A DNA stretch of 64,000 nt from Tsukamurella pseudospumae (GTDB lineage Bacteria > Actinomycetota > Actinomycetes > Mycobacteriales > Mycobacteriaceae). Position 1 is the stretch's first letter. The number at the start of each line of letters is the position of its first letter. Shown piece after piece: positions 54,338 to 62,483 of this stretch. The DNA lies in contig NZ_LSRE01000002.1 of assembly GCF_001575205.1 (NCBI RefSeq), forward strand, positions 62,001-126,000, read 5' to 3'. The notes below the pieces were generated by a model. It saw only the letters and a program-made list of their open reading frames with translations. It was not told the origin of the DNA and did not search any database. The position numbers and the translations under genes are program-made.

Positions 54338-55189
54338 GTGGCCGCTACCCACGCTGCGATCTGGCTGGTCGGCACCAACGAGCCGTTCCCCGCCGACGCG
54401 CGGAAACCGCTCGGGATGATGCGTGGTGTCGCCGACGAGCTCGACCGGCTCGCGCCGGGCCGGTTCGAGCACTGGACGCCCCGCTACCTCGCTCAGTACG
54501 CGAACCCGAATTCGTACGGGGAGTCGCGCGCCGACGGTGTGCAGCGGGCGCACGCGGCGATCGAGCTGGTGCGCCGCCGCGGGCTGATCCCGTTCGTCGC
54601 GGGCTACAGCCAGGGCGCGGCGTCCGCGAACATCGCGACGGACGAGTCGCCGTACGTGCCGTGCGGGTACCTGCTCAGTGACCCGCTGCGACCCGCAGGC
54701 GCGAATCGCACCGGGCAGGTTGGCGATCCCGGGTACCGGGCGCAGCCTGATCAGCACGAGTTCCGCGGGTTCGGCGTCGGCGGCCAGCACCGCGTCGGGC
54801 GTGCCCGCTGGTACAGCATCCCGGGCGACGTCATCACCGACTGCTCGCCCGGCTCGCTCGTGCGGGACTTCGCCGACGTCTCGGAGTGGTTCTCGATCGC
54901 CGGGCCGCAGGGCGTACACACCTGGGCCACCGAGACGCTGGAGAAGGTCAAGGGCGGAGCGTGGCAGAACGCGCCGTTCTGGGCCCGGTTCTTCGCTCGC
55001 GGCGACCTGGCGAAGGTGCTGCCGCAGCTCCCGCAGATCGCGGCCACCAGCCTCGCGGAGGCCACCGGCTATCCGAAGGTGCACACCGCGTACGGGGCGC
55101 GGAACTTCCCCGGCACGACCTACACCTACGTCCAGCAGATGGCACGGGACATGTTCTTCGACAGCGCGTATGGGAGTGGTGTCCTGTGA
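54338..55189 (+). CDS. lysB: Lysin B (mycolyl-arabinogalactan esterase)
   Basis: 283 aa, cutinase/alpha-beta hydrolase fold: nucleophile motif GYSQG (near residue 88), RYLAQYANPNSYGESRADGV before it, and the C-terminal DCSPGSL / HTWATETL region supplying Asp/His candidates. It detaches the mycolate outer membrane, so the host makes mycolic acids. GTG 54338 has GAGG 8 nt upstream; GTG 54329 overlaps that site and is less likely. Confidence 0.85.
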   Translation: MAATHAAIWLVGTNEPFPADARKPLGMMRGVADELDRLAPGRFEHWTPRYLAQYANPNSYGESRADGVQRAHAAIELVRRRGLIPFVAGYSQGAASANIATDESPYVPCGYLLSDPLRPAGANRTGQVGDPGYRAQPDQHEFRGFGVGGQHRVGRARWYSIPGDVITDCSPGSLVRDFADVSEWFSIAGPQGVHTWATETLEKVKGGAWQNAPFWARFFARGDLAKVLPQLPQIAATSLAEATGYPKVHTAYGARNFPGTTYTYVQQMARDMFFDSAYGSGVL

Positions 55190-56430
55190 CAACTCGGTAC
55201 TGGCCGCTCGACCGCGGCTGCATGGTGACGTCGCCGTTCGGGCCGCGCGACGGCGGCTTCCACACGGGGATCGACTTCGGATGGCCGGGCGGCTCGGCCG
55301 GGCGCGCGGTGTACGCGGTACAGGCGGGCACCGTCATCAAGGCCGGTGCGGCGCAGGGCTACGGCGGCCCGGACCCCGCGGGCTGGCTCGTCATCGACTC
55401 CACGGACGAGCAGGGCTCGGGGTGCTTCGAGTACGGGCACATCGTGCGCCAGGTCGGCGTCGGCGCCACGGTGGCCGCCGGCCAGCGCATCGGCTACGTG
55501 AACCCGAACCAGGCGACGAACGGCGGCGTCGCGCCGCACTGCCACGTCTCGTTCTGGCCGCGCGCCTACGGCGGGCCGGAGGGCAAGCAGGACTGGAAGG
55601 ACAAGCTCGCGGCTGCGATCTACCCCGGTGACACGCCGCCCGCGCCGGAGCCACCTACGGGGATCGACGCCGCGACCTTGGCGCAGGCGATGGGCTGCAG
55701 CCTGGCGCGAGCCGCCGAAATGCTGCCCGGCTACGTCGTAGCGATGGAGGCCGCCGAGATCACGAACGTGAATCGCGCCGCGATGTTCGCCGCGCAGATC
55801 GGCCACGAGTCCGCCGGCCTGGTCTACATGGAGGAGATCGCCGACGGCTCGCAGTACGAGGGCCGCGCCGACCTCGGGAACACCCAGCCGGGTGACGGCC
55901 GCCGGTTCAAGGGCTCAGGCCCGATCCAGCTGACCGGGCGCCACAACTTCACCCTGTTCTCGCGGTGGGCCTACGACCACGGGCACATCGCGTCGCCGAC
56001 TCTGCTCGTCGAACGGCCCGAGCTGGTGCGCTCCGACCCGCGGCTCGGGTTCCTCGCGGCGTCCTGGTACTGGACCGTCGCCCGCCCGAACATCAACGCG
56101 ATGTGCGACCGCGGCGACCTCGACGGCGTGACCCGCGCGATCAACGGCGGCCTGAACGGCATCAACGACCGGCGCGCGCGGTGGAACAGGTGCCGCGCGC
56201 TCGGCGACCGACTACTCCCACCCAACGACGGAGGTTTCCTCATGGCGCTCACCGACGCTGAACAGCGTGAACTACTCGACGGCATCCGCTGGCTTCGGGA
56301 CCAGTTCGGCCCGAAGCTCCCCTCCTGGGGCGAAGGCTCCTCGATGGGGAAGACCCCCGACGGCAAGGAGCTCACCGTCCGCGACGGCCTCGCCCAGATG
56401 AAGCGCACCATCGAGGGAGGTTCGAAGTGA
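55186..56430 (+). CDS. lysA: Endolysin (lysin A): M23 peptidase plus GH19-like lysozyme
   Basis: 414 aa. Residues about 8-140 are an M23 zinc peptidase (TSPFGPRDGGFHTGIDFGWP; PHCHVSFWP with HxH). Residues about 165-345 are a GH19 chitinase/lysozyme-like domain (AAQIGHESAGLVYMEEIADG, GRRFKGSGPIQLTGRHNFTL, AINGGLNG). A C-terminal helical tail follows. It cuts peptide cross-links and glycan to release virions. GTG overlaps the lysB stop. Confidence 0.85.
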   Translation: MTTRYWPLDRGCMVTSPFGPRDGGFHTGIDFGWPGGSAGRAVYAVQAGTVIKAGAAQGYGGPDPAGWLVIDSTDEQGSGCFEYGHIVRQVGVGATVAAGQRIGYVNPNQATNGGVAPHCHVSFWPRAYGGPEGKQDWKDKLAAAIYPGDTPPAPEPPTGIDAATLAQAMGCSLARAAEMLPGYVVAMEAAEITNVNRAAMFAAQIGHESAGLVYMEEIADGSQYEGRADLGNTQPGDGRRFKGSGPIQLTGRHNFTLFSRWAYDHGHIASPTLLVERPELVRSDPRLGFLAASWYWTVARPNINAMCDRGDLDGVTRAINGGLNGINDRRARWNRCRALGDRLLPPNDGGFLMALTDAEQRELLDGIRWLRDQFGPKLPSWGEGSSMGKTPDGKELTVRDGLAQMKRTIEGGSK

Positions 56431-56804
56431 ACGCCCTGAACATCCGCACGTGGGGCGACCTGCGCGCGTTCATCCACGCAGCCGCGCCCGCGCTCGCCGC
56501 GGTCCTCCTCGGCTCCGCCGCGTTCACCACGCACACTGCGCAGCTCGTCACCGCCGTCGTCGCGCTCGTCGTCGCCGTCACCGACGCGAGCCTCGCCACG
56601 ATCAACACCACCGACGGTCTCCGCCGCTGGCTGTACCCGGTTCTCGCCGCGCTCGGCGTGCTCCTGGTGATCGTGGGCCTCGCCACCGACGAGCAGTGGG
56701 CGCTCGTCACCGCCGTCGTCCCGATCCTCCTCGGCGGCGGGACCGCGGCCGCGAACACCGACACCACCCCCGCCTACGGGCGCCACGCGGGCGGCCCCCG
56801 GTGA
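56427..56804 (+). CDS. Holin
   Basis: 125 aa, GTG overlapping lysA. Three to four membrane helices (FIHAAAPALAAVLLGSAAF, QLVTAVVALVVAVTDASLAT, RWLYPVLAALGVLLVIVGLA, LVTAVVPILLGGG). Position after lysA and topology indicate the holin. Confidence 0.75.
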   Translation: MNALNIRTWGDLRAFIHAAAPALAAVLLGSAAFTTHTAQLVTAVVALVVAVTDASLATINTTDGLRRWLYPVLAALGVLLVIVGLATDEQWALVTAVVPILLGGGTAAANTDTTPAYGRHAGGPR

Positions 56805-57253
56805 TCCGGCGCGGCTCGTGGGTGCCGCTGCTCCCGCCGGCCGCGCGGTACATCGTGATCGGCCTGGTACCGCTGGAGCCGATCGGCCGCGGCTACGACT
56901 ACGTGACACCGGGGGCCGAGAACGCGGCGTCCCTGTCGCTCGTCGAGGAGCTGTTTCCGCTCAGCGTGTGGGGCGTGGGCTGCCTCGTCGCGGGCATCGT
57001 CGCGTTCGTTGGCCTGAACATGCGGTGGCCGGTGCCCGCGATCCTCGGCCTGTTCCTCGCGGGCTGCGTGGAGGCCACGCTCGCCGGGGGCCAGTGGGCG
57101 GCGGTCGCCGGCGTGCCCTGGCTCGACGGCATCCGCGGGCCGATCATCACCAGCATCTTCGCGCTCGCTCAGTTCGGCATGGCCGCGGGCTACTTCCAGC
57201 AGGCGCTCAACGACCGCGACGCGCGGGAGGCTCCCCATGCTGGCAAACAGTGA
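56801..57253 (+). CDS. Membrane protein of the lysis cassette (150 aa)
   Basis: GTG coupled to the holin. Four predicted membrane helices (AARYIVIGLVPLEP, VWGVGCLVAGIVAFVGLNM, VPAILGLFLAGCVEATLAG, IITSIFALAQFGMAAGYF). Possibly a second holin or anti-holin. Confidence 0.6.
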   Translation: MIRRGSWVPLLPPAARYIVIGLVPLEPIGRGYDYVTPGAENAASLSLVEELFPLSVWGVGCLVAGIVAFVGLNMRWPVPAILGLFLAGCVEATLAGGQWAAVAGVPWLDGIRGPIITSIFALAQFGMAAGYFQQALNDRDAREAPHAGKQ

Positions 57254-57734
57254 GGTACCGGAGGGAACTCCGTGGTGGATCGCGATTGTCTTCTTGTCGC
57301 TGACCGCGGGCGGCGGCAGCTTGGCGGTGCTTCTCCGCTCGGGGATGGCACAGGTGCCGGGCATCTGGGGCGCGCTCGCGCGGCGTCGGCAGGCGAAGGC
57401 GGCGGAGCGGCGCGCACGGGCCGCGGAGCTGCCGTCGGAGCGGGTGACCAACGCCGAGATTGAACGGCTGGAGCGCCGGTACAACGAGCTCGCGAAGGAC
57501 TACGAGGAGGACAAGCGGAAGGCGGACGAGCGCGCCGAGGCCCAGGATCGGCGCGCCGAGGCCCAGGAACGGCGCCTCGACGAGCTAGAGCGGCGGATCA
57601 CCGTCGCGAACAACCGGTTCTTCGTGCTGCTCGGGTTCACGCGGCAGGTGATCGACGTCGTCCGCCGATTGGACGCGAACCACCCGCTGCCCGAGGTGCC
57701 ACCGGACCTGCAGGAGTGGTTCGGGCACGGATAG
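57237..57734 (+). CDS. Membrane-anchored coiled-coil lysis-region protein (165 aa)
   Basis: One N-terminal helix (WWIAIVFLSLTAGGGSLAVL) and a long charged coiled coil (NAEIERLERRYNELAKDYEE, DRRAEAQERRLDELERRI), then a short C-terminus. This is a spanin-like or DUF2746-like layout common at the end of actinophage lysis cassettes. Overlaps the previous gene by 17 bp. Confidence 0.6.
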   Translation: MLANSEVPEGTPWWIAIVFLSLTAGGGSLAVLLRSGMAQVPGIWGALARRRQAKAAERRARAAELPSERVTNAEIERLERRYNELAKDYEEDKRKADERAEAQDRRAEAQERRLDELERRITVANNRFFVLLGFTRQVIDVVRRLDANHPLPEVPPDLQEWFGHG

Positions 57735-57808
57735 CCGGAGCTCGGGTGACCTGGGACTTCTGAACCATCGACTCACCACCGCCGCCCGCCGTGATCACCA
57801 CGTAGTAG

Positions 57809-57937
57809 CTACGAGTGCCGCGCGTGCGGGCACCGGACGTATGTGCTGCACCTGCGGCACCCCACCAGCATCCGGCGCGGCCCGAACCGCGAACCGCACG
57901 CCTCGCACCGCTCCGGCCCCACCTCGACCCATGCCAT
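57809..57937 (-). CDS. Leftward small zinc-ribbon protein B (42 aa)
   Basis: MAWVEVGPERCEACGSRFGP then RRMLVGCRRCSTYVRCPHAR: two Cys pairs as in a zinc ribbon. TACCGT (minus strand, 57950-57945) ends 7 nt before the ATG. The leader matches that of protein A (23189-23377) at 23 of 31 positions and the RCExC...FGPxR sequence is shared, so the two are paralogues on the strand opposite to the late genes. Confidence 0.6.
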   Translation of the reverse strand: MAWVEVGPERCEACGSRFGPRRMLVGCRRCSTYVRCPHARHS

Positions 57938-57944
57938 GCCCGCG

Positions 57945-57950
57945 ACGGTA
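57945..57950 (-). promoter_or_regulatory. -10 hexamer of zinc-ribbon gene B
   Basis: Minus-strand TACCGT, 7 nt before the ATG at 57937, within the leader block shared with gene A. Confidence 0.35.
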
Positions 57951-58009
57951 CGACTGAGCGGCGACAAGCCGGGCGGGAACCGATCGCAGGGCTGGTGCGT
58001 CCAATAGGT

Positions 58010-58171
58010 ATGAGCCTCGTTCGCTATGGCCTCGTCCGAGTCCGCGGCTGGTGCGCCCTCGCGGTGGCCGGCCGCGGACGTGGTGCCCCGCCGGCGCCGG
58101 AGAAGGACGCCCGGATCGTTGCGGCGATCCGCGCCGCCGCGCCGCCACAGCACCACGAACCCAAGGACTAG
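58010..58171 (+). CDS. Possible small ORF at the right junction (53 aa)
   Basis: MSLVRYGLVRVRGWCALAVA, Pro/Ala-rich middle, ending PPQHHEPKD. No ribosome site, weak protein character. It could equally be non-coding junction DNA between the prophage and the recombinase remnant. Reported because nothing else occupies 57938-58194. Confidence 0.25.
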   Translation: MSLVRYGLVRVRGWCALAVAGRGRGAPPAPEKDARIVAAIRAAAPPQHHEPKD

Positions 58172-58181
58172 TTCCCGAGGG

Positions 58182-58187
58182 TAGAAT
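58182..58187 (+). promoter_or_regulatory. -10 hexamer of the truncated recombinase
   Basis: TAGAAT ends 7 nt before GTG 58195, as in the integrase and antisense endonuclease promoters. Just upstream is actagttcc (58168-58176). Confidence 0.45.
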
Positions 58188-58194
58188 ACTCGGC

Positions 58195-59118
58195 GTGAGA
58201 CCATACGGCTGGAACCGCGACGGCACCATCATCGACGACGAAGCCGGCCACCTCCGCTACATGGCCGACTGGATCGCCCGCGGAGAACCCGTTCTCCCAC
58301 TCATCGACGACCTCAACGACCGCGGCATCCAGACCGTGTCCGGCAAGCCCTGGCGGCGCAGCACCATCAAACAGGCCCTGCTCAACCCCCGCATCGTCGG
58401 CAAACGCGACAAGGCCGGCAAGCTCGTCGACGCCGACAACGAACCGATCCTCGACGACGACGTGTGGCAGAAGATCCGCGGCATCTTCGCCGACCCCGAG
58501 CGGCAGAAGTTCATCGCCCCGAAGGACCCGAAGACCCGGCCGCTGCTGGCCGGCGGGATCCTGCGCTGCGAGTGCGGTGGCCCCATGTACGGCACCTCGC
58601 CGCAGCAGAAGGGCGCCCGGCCCGCCGTCTATCAGTGCCGGTCGACGGGCGGCGAGTGGTGCAACCGCCGCTCGATCGTCCTCGACACTGCCGACGCGGA
58701 GGTGACCCGCCGCGTCCTCGCCCGGATCGTCGACCCGCGGCTCCGAGAGGATCTCGCCACCGCGATCGCCGTGTCCGGGATGGACGCCGACCGGAAACTC
58801 ATCGCGCAATACGAGTCGCGGCAGCGGGCGCTCGGCAAGAGCTTCGGCGACTTGGAGGTCGACGAGGTCGCGTTCGTCGCGGCGTCGCAGACGCTCGCGG
58901 AGAACCTGGAAGCCGCATCGGGCCGGGTTCGAGCCCGCGAGGTTCTGACGGATGTCCCGGAGCCGTCGGTGATGCAGATCGCGAGCTGGTGGGAGGCGGC
59001 GTCGATGGACGCTCGTCGTGAGGTGATCGACGTGCTGGTGCGCCGCATCGACGTCACGTCGAAGGTGGCGGGGGAGCCGGACCGCCTCCGTGTCGACTGG
59101 CGGTACTGGCCGAAGTAG
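58195..59118 (+). CDS. Serine recombinase lacking its catalytic domain
   Basis: 307 aa. Starts VRPYGWNRDGTIIDDEAGHL, exactly where the recombinase domain of large serine integrases begins, then RGIQTVSGKPWRRSTIKQAL, LNPRIVGKRD, zinc ribbon GGILRCECGGPMYGT...QCRSTGGEWC, and a coiled coil ending RIDVTSKVAGEPDRLRVDWR. The resolvase domain with its Ser is absent and no such sequence lies upstream in any frame. A promoter-like TAGAAT precedes it. It is either a remnant of an older prophage integrase or a DNA-binding-only derivative. Confidence 0.75.
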   Translation: MRPYGWNRDGTIIDDEAGHLRYMADWIARGEPVLPLIDDLNDRGIQTVSGKPWRRSTIKQALLNPRIVGKRDKAGKLVDADNEPILDDDVWQKIRGIFADPERQKFIAPKDPKTRPLLAGGILRCECGGPMYGTSPQQKGARPAVYQCRSTGGEWCNRRSIVLDTADAEVTRRVLARIVDPRLREDLATAIAVSGMDADRKLIAQYESRQRALGKSFGDLEVDEVAFVAASQTLAENLEAASGRVRAREVLTDVPEPSVMQIASWWEAASMDARREVIDVLVRRIDVTSKVAGEPDRLRVDWRYWPK

Positions 59119-59130
59119 CTCCAGACGGCC

Positions 59131-59165
59131 GCGGCCCCGCACCTCCGAGTGGAGGGCGGGGCCGC
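59131..59165. terminator. Bidirectional hairpin terminator
   Basis: gcggccccgc (59131-59140) pairs with gcggggccgc (59156-59165), extended inside by cctcc/ggagg around gagt with one bulged A. It lies between the recombinase and the convergent MmpS-like gene. Confidence 0.75.
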
Positions 59166-59181
59166 AGTGGTCTGGCGCGCG

Positions 59182-59667
59182 CTACTTCTTGGTGTCGACG
59201 CTGCCGGAGCAGGATGCGGATGCACCCGTGCCGCTGGCGGTGTTCTCGATGATGACCTTGCCGCCGACGATGACCTGGCAGGTGATCTTGCCGTTGTCGT
59301 ACATGCCGTTGGTGGCGGACAGGGTGACGGTCTTGACGAAGCCGGTGACCTGGGTCTGCTTCTCCCAGGGCAGCTTGACGCCGGTGTCCTGGGTGATGTT
59401 GTCGTTGATCGTGTAGGTGATGAGGGCACCGGTGGCGGGGCCGGTGACCTTGTAGGTGACATCGACCGTCTTGTTCGACTCGTCGCTGATGGACTTGGCG
59501 GCTCCGCCGATCATCGCCATGCAGCCTCCGGCGAGGGCGACGATGAGGATGAAGATGCCGAGGAGCACCCAGGGCCACTTCTTCCGCTTCTTCGGCGGCT
59601 GCTGGGGCGGGTACGGCGGCTGCTGTCCGGGGTAGGGCTGCTGCGGCGGGACGGGCGGCTGGGTCAT
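59182..59667 (-). CDS. MmpS-like membrane protein (host)
   Basis: 161 aa. Proline/Gln-rich cytoplasmic N-terminus, basic KKRKKW, one membrane helix (WVLLGIFILIVALAGGCMAM), and an exported beta domain VTYKVTGPATGALITYTIND, VKLPWEKQTQVTG, CQVIVGGKVIIENTASGTGA, CSG with two Cys. This is the MmpS/DUF layout of Corynebacteriales, where MmpS partners MmpL lipid exporters. No mmpL is adjacent here. Confidence 0.8.
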   Translation of the reverse strand: MTQPPVPPQQPYPGQQPPYPPQQPPKKRKKWPWVLLGIFILIVALAGGCMAMIGGAAKSISDESNKTVDVTYKVTGPATGALITYTINDNITQDTGVKLPWEKQTQVTGFVKTVTLSATNGMYDNGKITCQVIVGGKVIIENTASGTGASASCSGSVDTKK

Positions 59668-59768
59668 GAGTCCTCGTTTCTCGGGATGGGTGCGACGAGG
59701 ACCACAAGCGCCCCCCGCGCGTGAGCGGAACCATACACGGACGGTCTCCGCGAAACGGACGTATGGGT

Positions 59769-60926
59769 TCAGAACCGTCCGGTGAGACTGAACCTATCGG
59801 AACAGTCAGCCTCGATCATCCGGCCGTCGCCGATGACCATCGCGACGTGGCCGCTCCACACGGCGAGGTCGCCGGGGCGCACGTCCGAGGCGCTCACCGC
59901 CGCGCCGATGCCCTGTTGGTCCGCGAGCCGCGGCAACTCGATCCCGGCCTGTCGGTACGCCCACTGGGTGAACCCGCTGCAGTCCAGGCCCACGCCCGGC
60001 GTCGTCCCTCCCCATTGGTAGGGCACGCCCAACTGAGTGAGCGCCGCCTGCACCGCCGCCGCGGCCTTGGCATTGGGCGCCTTGACCACGGTGCCGTCCG
60101 GTAGGCGCACGTCGTACCCGCCCTTGCCGTCGGCGGTCACCGTCGCCCTGCCGGACCGGCGGGAGGCGCTCACCGTCTGCGCCCGAGTGGTCCCGCCCGT
60201 GCCCTTCCCCTTGCCCGATCCCGATCCCGATCCCGAACCAGCGCCCGTGAGCGCGGAGGCGAGTCCGCTGAAGGGGGAGGATCCGGACCCGCCGCCGGAG
60301 CTCGTCCCGGAGCCCGTCCCGCCGCCGCTGCCCGACGGGGAGGCGCTGGCCGGCGCCGTCGACGCCGAGGTCGAGGCGGGCGTCGTGGCCGCACCACCGT
60401 CGACGGTGCCGGGCGCCGTCGGCGTCGCGGACGCCAGAGCGGTGACGGTGCCGGACTCGCCGTCGAGCTCGCCGCGGACTCGGCGCAGGACGTCGAGCGC
60501 CTGCTGCAGGTGGTCGGCGGCGAGCGTGAGGACGGCGATCAACCCGGTGGGATTGAGCAACGTGGGATTCGCGGCCTCGGCCTTGCTCACGAAGGAGTCC
60601 AGGATGGCCTTGAGCTCGGTGTGCCCCGTGCGCACCGCCTCCGCCGCGACCGTCACGGACTGCCGGAGCGCGCCCGTGTGCTGCGACAGGGCGTTCGCGA
60701 CGCTGCCGCCGTCGCCGATCGTGCGCTGCGCGGACGTCGCGTCCTCGCCCGTCCACGCGTTCCCGACGGTGACCCGCGTCGCCGTGGTCTGCGCGCCGAC
60801 CCGCGCCAGTTCCGCCTCGACGGCCTTGATCGCGGCGTCGATTCCCGAGGCGTTCAGGTCGCCGGTGCCGAACGCGTCGAGCAGCGCGCGCAGCGGCGCC
60901 GCCAGCGCCGTGACGATGCCGCTCAC
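59769..60926 (-). CDS. Type VII-associated NlpC/P60 peptidoglycan hydrolase (host)
   Basis: 385 aa. The N-terminal helical part (about 1-145, [20 protein letters not shown]) resembles ESX/WXG-type proteins. A Ser/Gly/Pro-rich linker (about 160-235) follows, then a C-terminal NlpC/P60 domain with catalytic [31 protein letters not shown] and RMIEADCS. It would be exported to cut wall peptides. Its GTG/ATG start overlaps the upstream small gene by 4 bp, forming a two-gene unit. Confidence 0.85.
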   Translation of the reverse strand: MSGIVTALAAPLRALLDAFGTGDLNASGIDAAIKAVEAELARVGAQTTATRVTVGNAWTGEDATSAQRTIGDGGSVANALSQHTGALRQSVTVAAEAVRTGHTELKAILDSFVSKAEAANPTLLNPTGLIAVLTLAADHLQQALDVLRRVRGELDGESGTVTALASATPTAPGTVDGGAATTPASTSASTAPASASPSGSGGGTGSGTSSGGGSGSSPFSGLASALTGAGSGSGSGSGKGKGTGGTTRAQTVSASRRSGRATVTADGKGGYDVRLPDGTVVKAPNAKAAAAVQAALTQLGVPYQWGGTTPGVGLDCSGFTQWAYRQAGIELPRLADQQGIGAAVSASDVRPGDLAVWSGHVAMVIGDGRMIEADCSDRFSLTGRF

Positions 60927-61240
60927 GACGCGCCGCCCAGCAACCCGAGGAGAGAGCTCGCGCCGCCCGCCTCCACCGCGACCGCCGACGCGGCCGTGCG
61001 GGCCGCCCCCGCCGACGCCGAGGTGTAGAACGCTGCCAGCCGTACCAACTCCGCGTCGGTCGACCCGATCGCGCCCAGCAGCTCCGCCAGATAGTCACCC
61101 CCGACCACGCCGAACACCGGCGTCAGCGCCGCTGCCGATGCCGCCCCGGCCCCCGCCGTGGCGGACACCGCAGTGGCCAGCGCACCCAGTTCGCCGCCGG
61201 CCGCCGTCACCGAGCCCACAGTCATCTCGAACGGTTCCAT
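60923..61240 (-). CDS. ESX-secretion-associated (EspC-like) protein (host)
   Basis: 105 aa, Ala-rich helices: [40 protein letters not shown]. Size, composition and coupling to an NlpC/P60 partner fit EspC/WXG-like substrates of type VII secretion. No WXG triad is clear. Confidence 0.65.
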   Translation of the reverse strand: MEPFEMTVGSVTAAGGELGALATAVSATAGAGAASAAALTPVFGVVGGDYLAELLGAIGSTDAELVRLAAFYTSASAGAARTAASAVAVEAGGASSLLGLLGGAS

Positions 61241-61291
61241 CGCAATACCCCCTCAATCATTGGACGGCTCAGGGGCCCGCTCGGTTCCCGA

Positions 61292-61297
61292 TACGCT
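61292..61297 (+). promoter_or_regulatory. -10 hexamer of upp
   Basis: TACGCT, 6 nt before ATG 61304, again a leaderless arrangement, here in a host gene. Confidence 0.45.
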
Positions 61298-61303
61298 TGC
61301 CGC

Positions 61304-61933
61304 ATGCAGATCACCGTGGTCGACCACCCCCTGGCCGCCGTCCGGCTCACCGCCCTCCGCGCCGTCTCCACCGACAACGCGTCCTTCCGCGCCGCGCTGA
61401 AGGAGCTCACCCAGATGCTGGTCTACGAGGCCATGCGCGGAGCGCCCGTCGCCTCCACGCCGGTGACCACCCCGCTCGAGGTGACCGACGGTGCCGCCCT
61501 CGCAGCTCCGCCGCTGCTGGTGCCCGTGTTGCGGGCCGGTCTGGGCATGGTCGATCAGGCGCACGCGATGCTGCCCGAGTCACAGGTGGGCTTCGTCGGC
61601 ATGGGCCGCAACGAGGAGACGCACGTTCCCGAGCCCTACTTCGAGTCGCTGCCCGCAGATCTCACGGACCGCCCGGTGTTCGTCCTCGATCCGATGCTCG
61701 CGACCGGCGGATCGATGGTCGAGACGCTCGGCCTGCTCGCGCAGCGCGGCGCCACCGATGTCACCGCGGTGTGCGTCGTCGCCGCTCCAGAAGGTGTGCG
61801 GGCGCTGGAGGAGTGCGGTCACCCCGTCCGGCTGGTGACGGCCACCGTCGACCGTGGTCTGAACGAGAGCGCCTACATCGTCCCGGGCCTCGGCGACGCC
61901 GGGGATCGTCAGTTCGGTCCGCGCTGGACCTGA
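61304..61933 (+). CDS. upp: Uracil phosphoribosyltransferase
   Basis: 209 aa, full length for Upp. Substrate motifs: [40 protein letters not shown] (PRPP loop) and the C-terminal [15 protein letters not shown] uracil-binding segment. Converts uracil and PRPP to UMP in pyrimidine salvage. Host gene flanking the prophage. Confidence 0.95.
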   Translation: MQITVVDHPLAAVRLTALRAVSTDNASFRAALKELTQMLVYEAMRGAPVASTPVTTPLEVTDGAALAAPPLLVPVLRAGLGMVDQAHAMLPESQVGFVGMGRNEETHVPEPYFESLPADLTDRPVFVLDPMLATGGSMVETLGLLAQRGATDVTAVCVVAAPEGVRALEECGHPVRLVTATVDRGLNESAYIVPGLGDAGDRQFGPRWT

Positions 61934-61937
61934 CCGG

Positions 61938-62483
61938 TCAGGGTGCCGCCCAGAATCCCGTTGCGGGTTCGGTGAATTCGCCGTTCGCAGCGCTGATCAC
62001 CAGGCCCGCCGGGGTGATGTTGATCGTCGCGTCGGGAGCGCGCGCCACCCAGCCGGGGCCGGCGGGCAGGACGCCGTCGATCCTGGTGCCGGAGCCCGTG
62101 TCGGTGCGCCAGCCCGCGTAGTACAACGCTCCCGCGTGGTCGCACACGACCGCCTGCGAGGTGGCGGTGAGCACCATCATCTTCGGCCGGTCGCCGTCGG
62201 CGCAGCGCGCCGTGGTCCCGAGGAAGCCCAGAGCGTCGGTCCCCGGGATCGACGGTGCCGCCGTCGGCGCACCGGACTGCTCCACCGAGGTCCCCGAGGT
62301 CCCCGAGGTCGACGGTGCCGCCGCGGACGCGGGGCCGGCGACCGACTCGGCGGGCTGTCGCTGGCCGCTGACATAGGCGGTCGCCCCGGCCGCCGCAGCG
62401 ATCACGATGAGCACGCCCACGACCACGGACACGACGATCACCCGGCCGCGAGCGGGATCGGCCGGGCGTGCGGGGCGGCTCAC
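61938..62483 (-). CDS. Membrane-anchored exported protein (host)
   Basis: 181 aa from GTG 62483, which overlaps the pmmB stop (GTGA). An N-terminal helix (RVIVVSVVVGVLIVIAAAAG), a Ser/Thr/Pro/Ala linker and a C-terminal domain with two Cys (TTARCADGDRPKMMVL, AVVCDHAGALYYAGW). Conserved-looking Corynebacteriales type; function unknown. Its 3' end converges on upp. Confidence 0.65.
   Translation of the reverse strand: MSRPARPADPARGRVIVVSVVVGVLIVIAAAAGATAYVSGQRQPAESVAGPASAAAPSTSGTSGTSVEQSGAPTAAPSIPGTDALGFLGTTARCADGDRPKMMVLTATSQAVVCDHAGALYYAGWRTDTGSGTRIDGVLPAGPGWVARAPDATINITPAGLVISAANGEFTEPATGFWAAP

Noticed and set aside
1290-58020. Possible att core pair from the short match aatagg near 1297 and 58003, and tctgaacc in opposite orientation near 1306 and 57753
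   Set aside because: Matches are only 6-8 bp, one is in inverted orientation, and neither is flanked by a shared palindrome. No attachment site is claimed.
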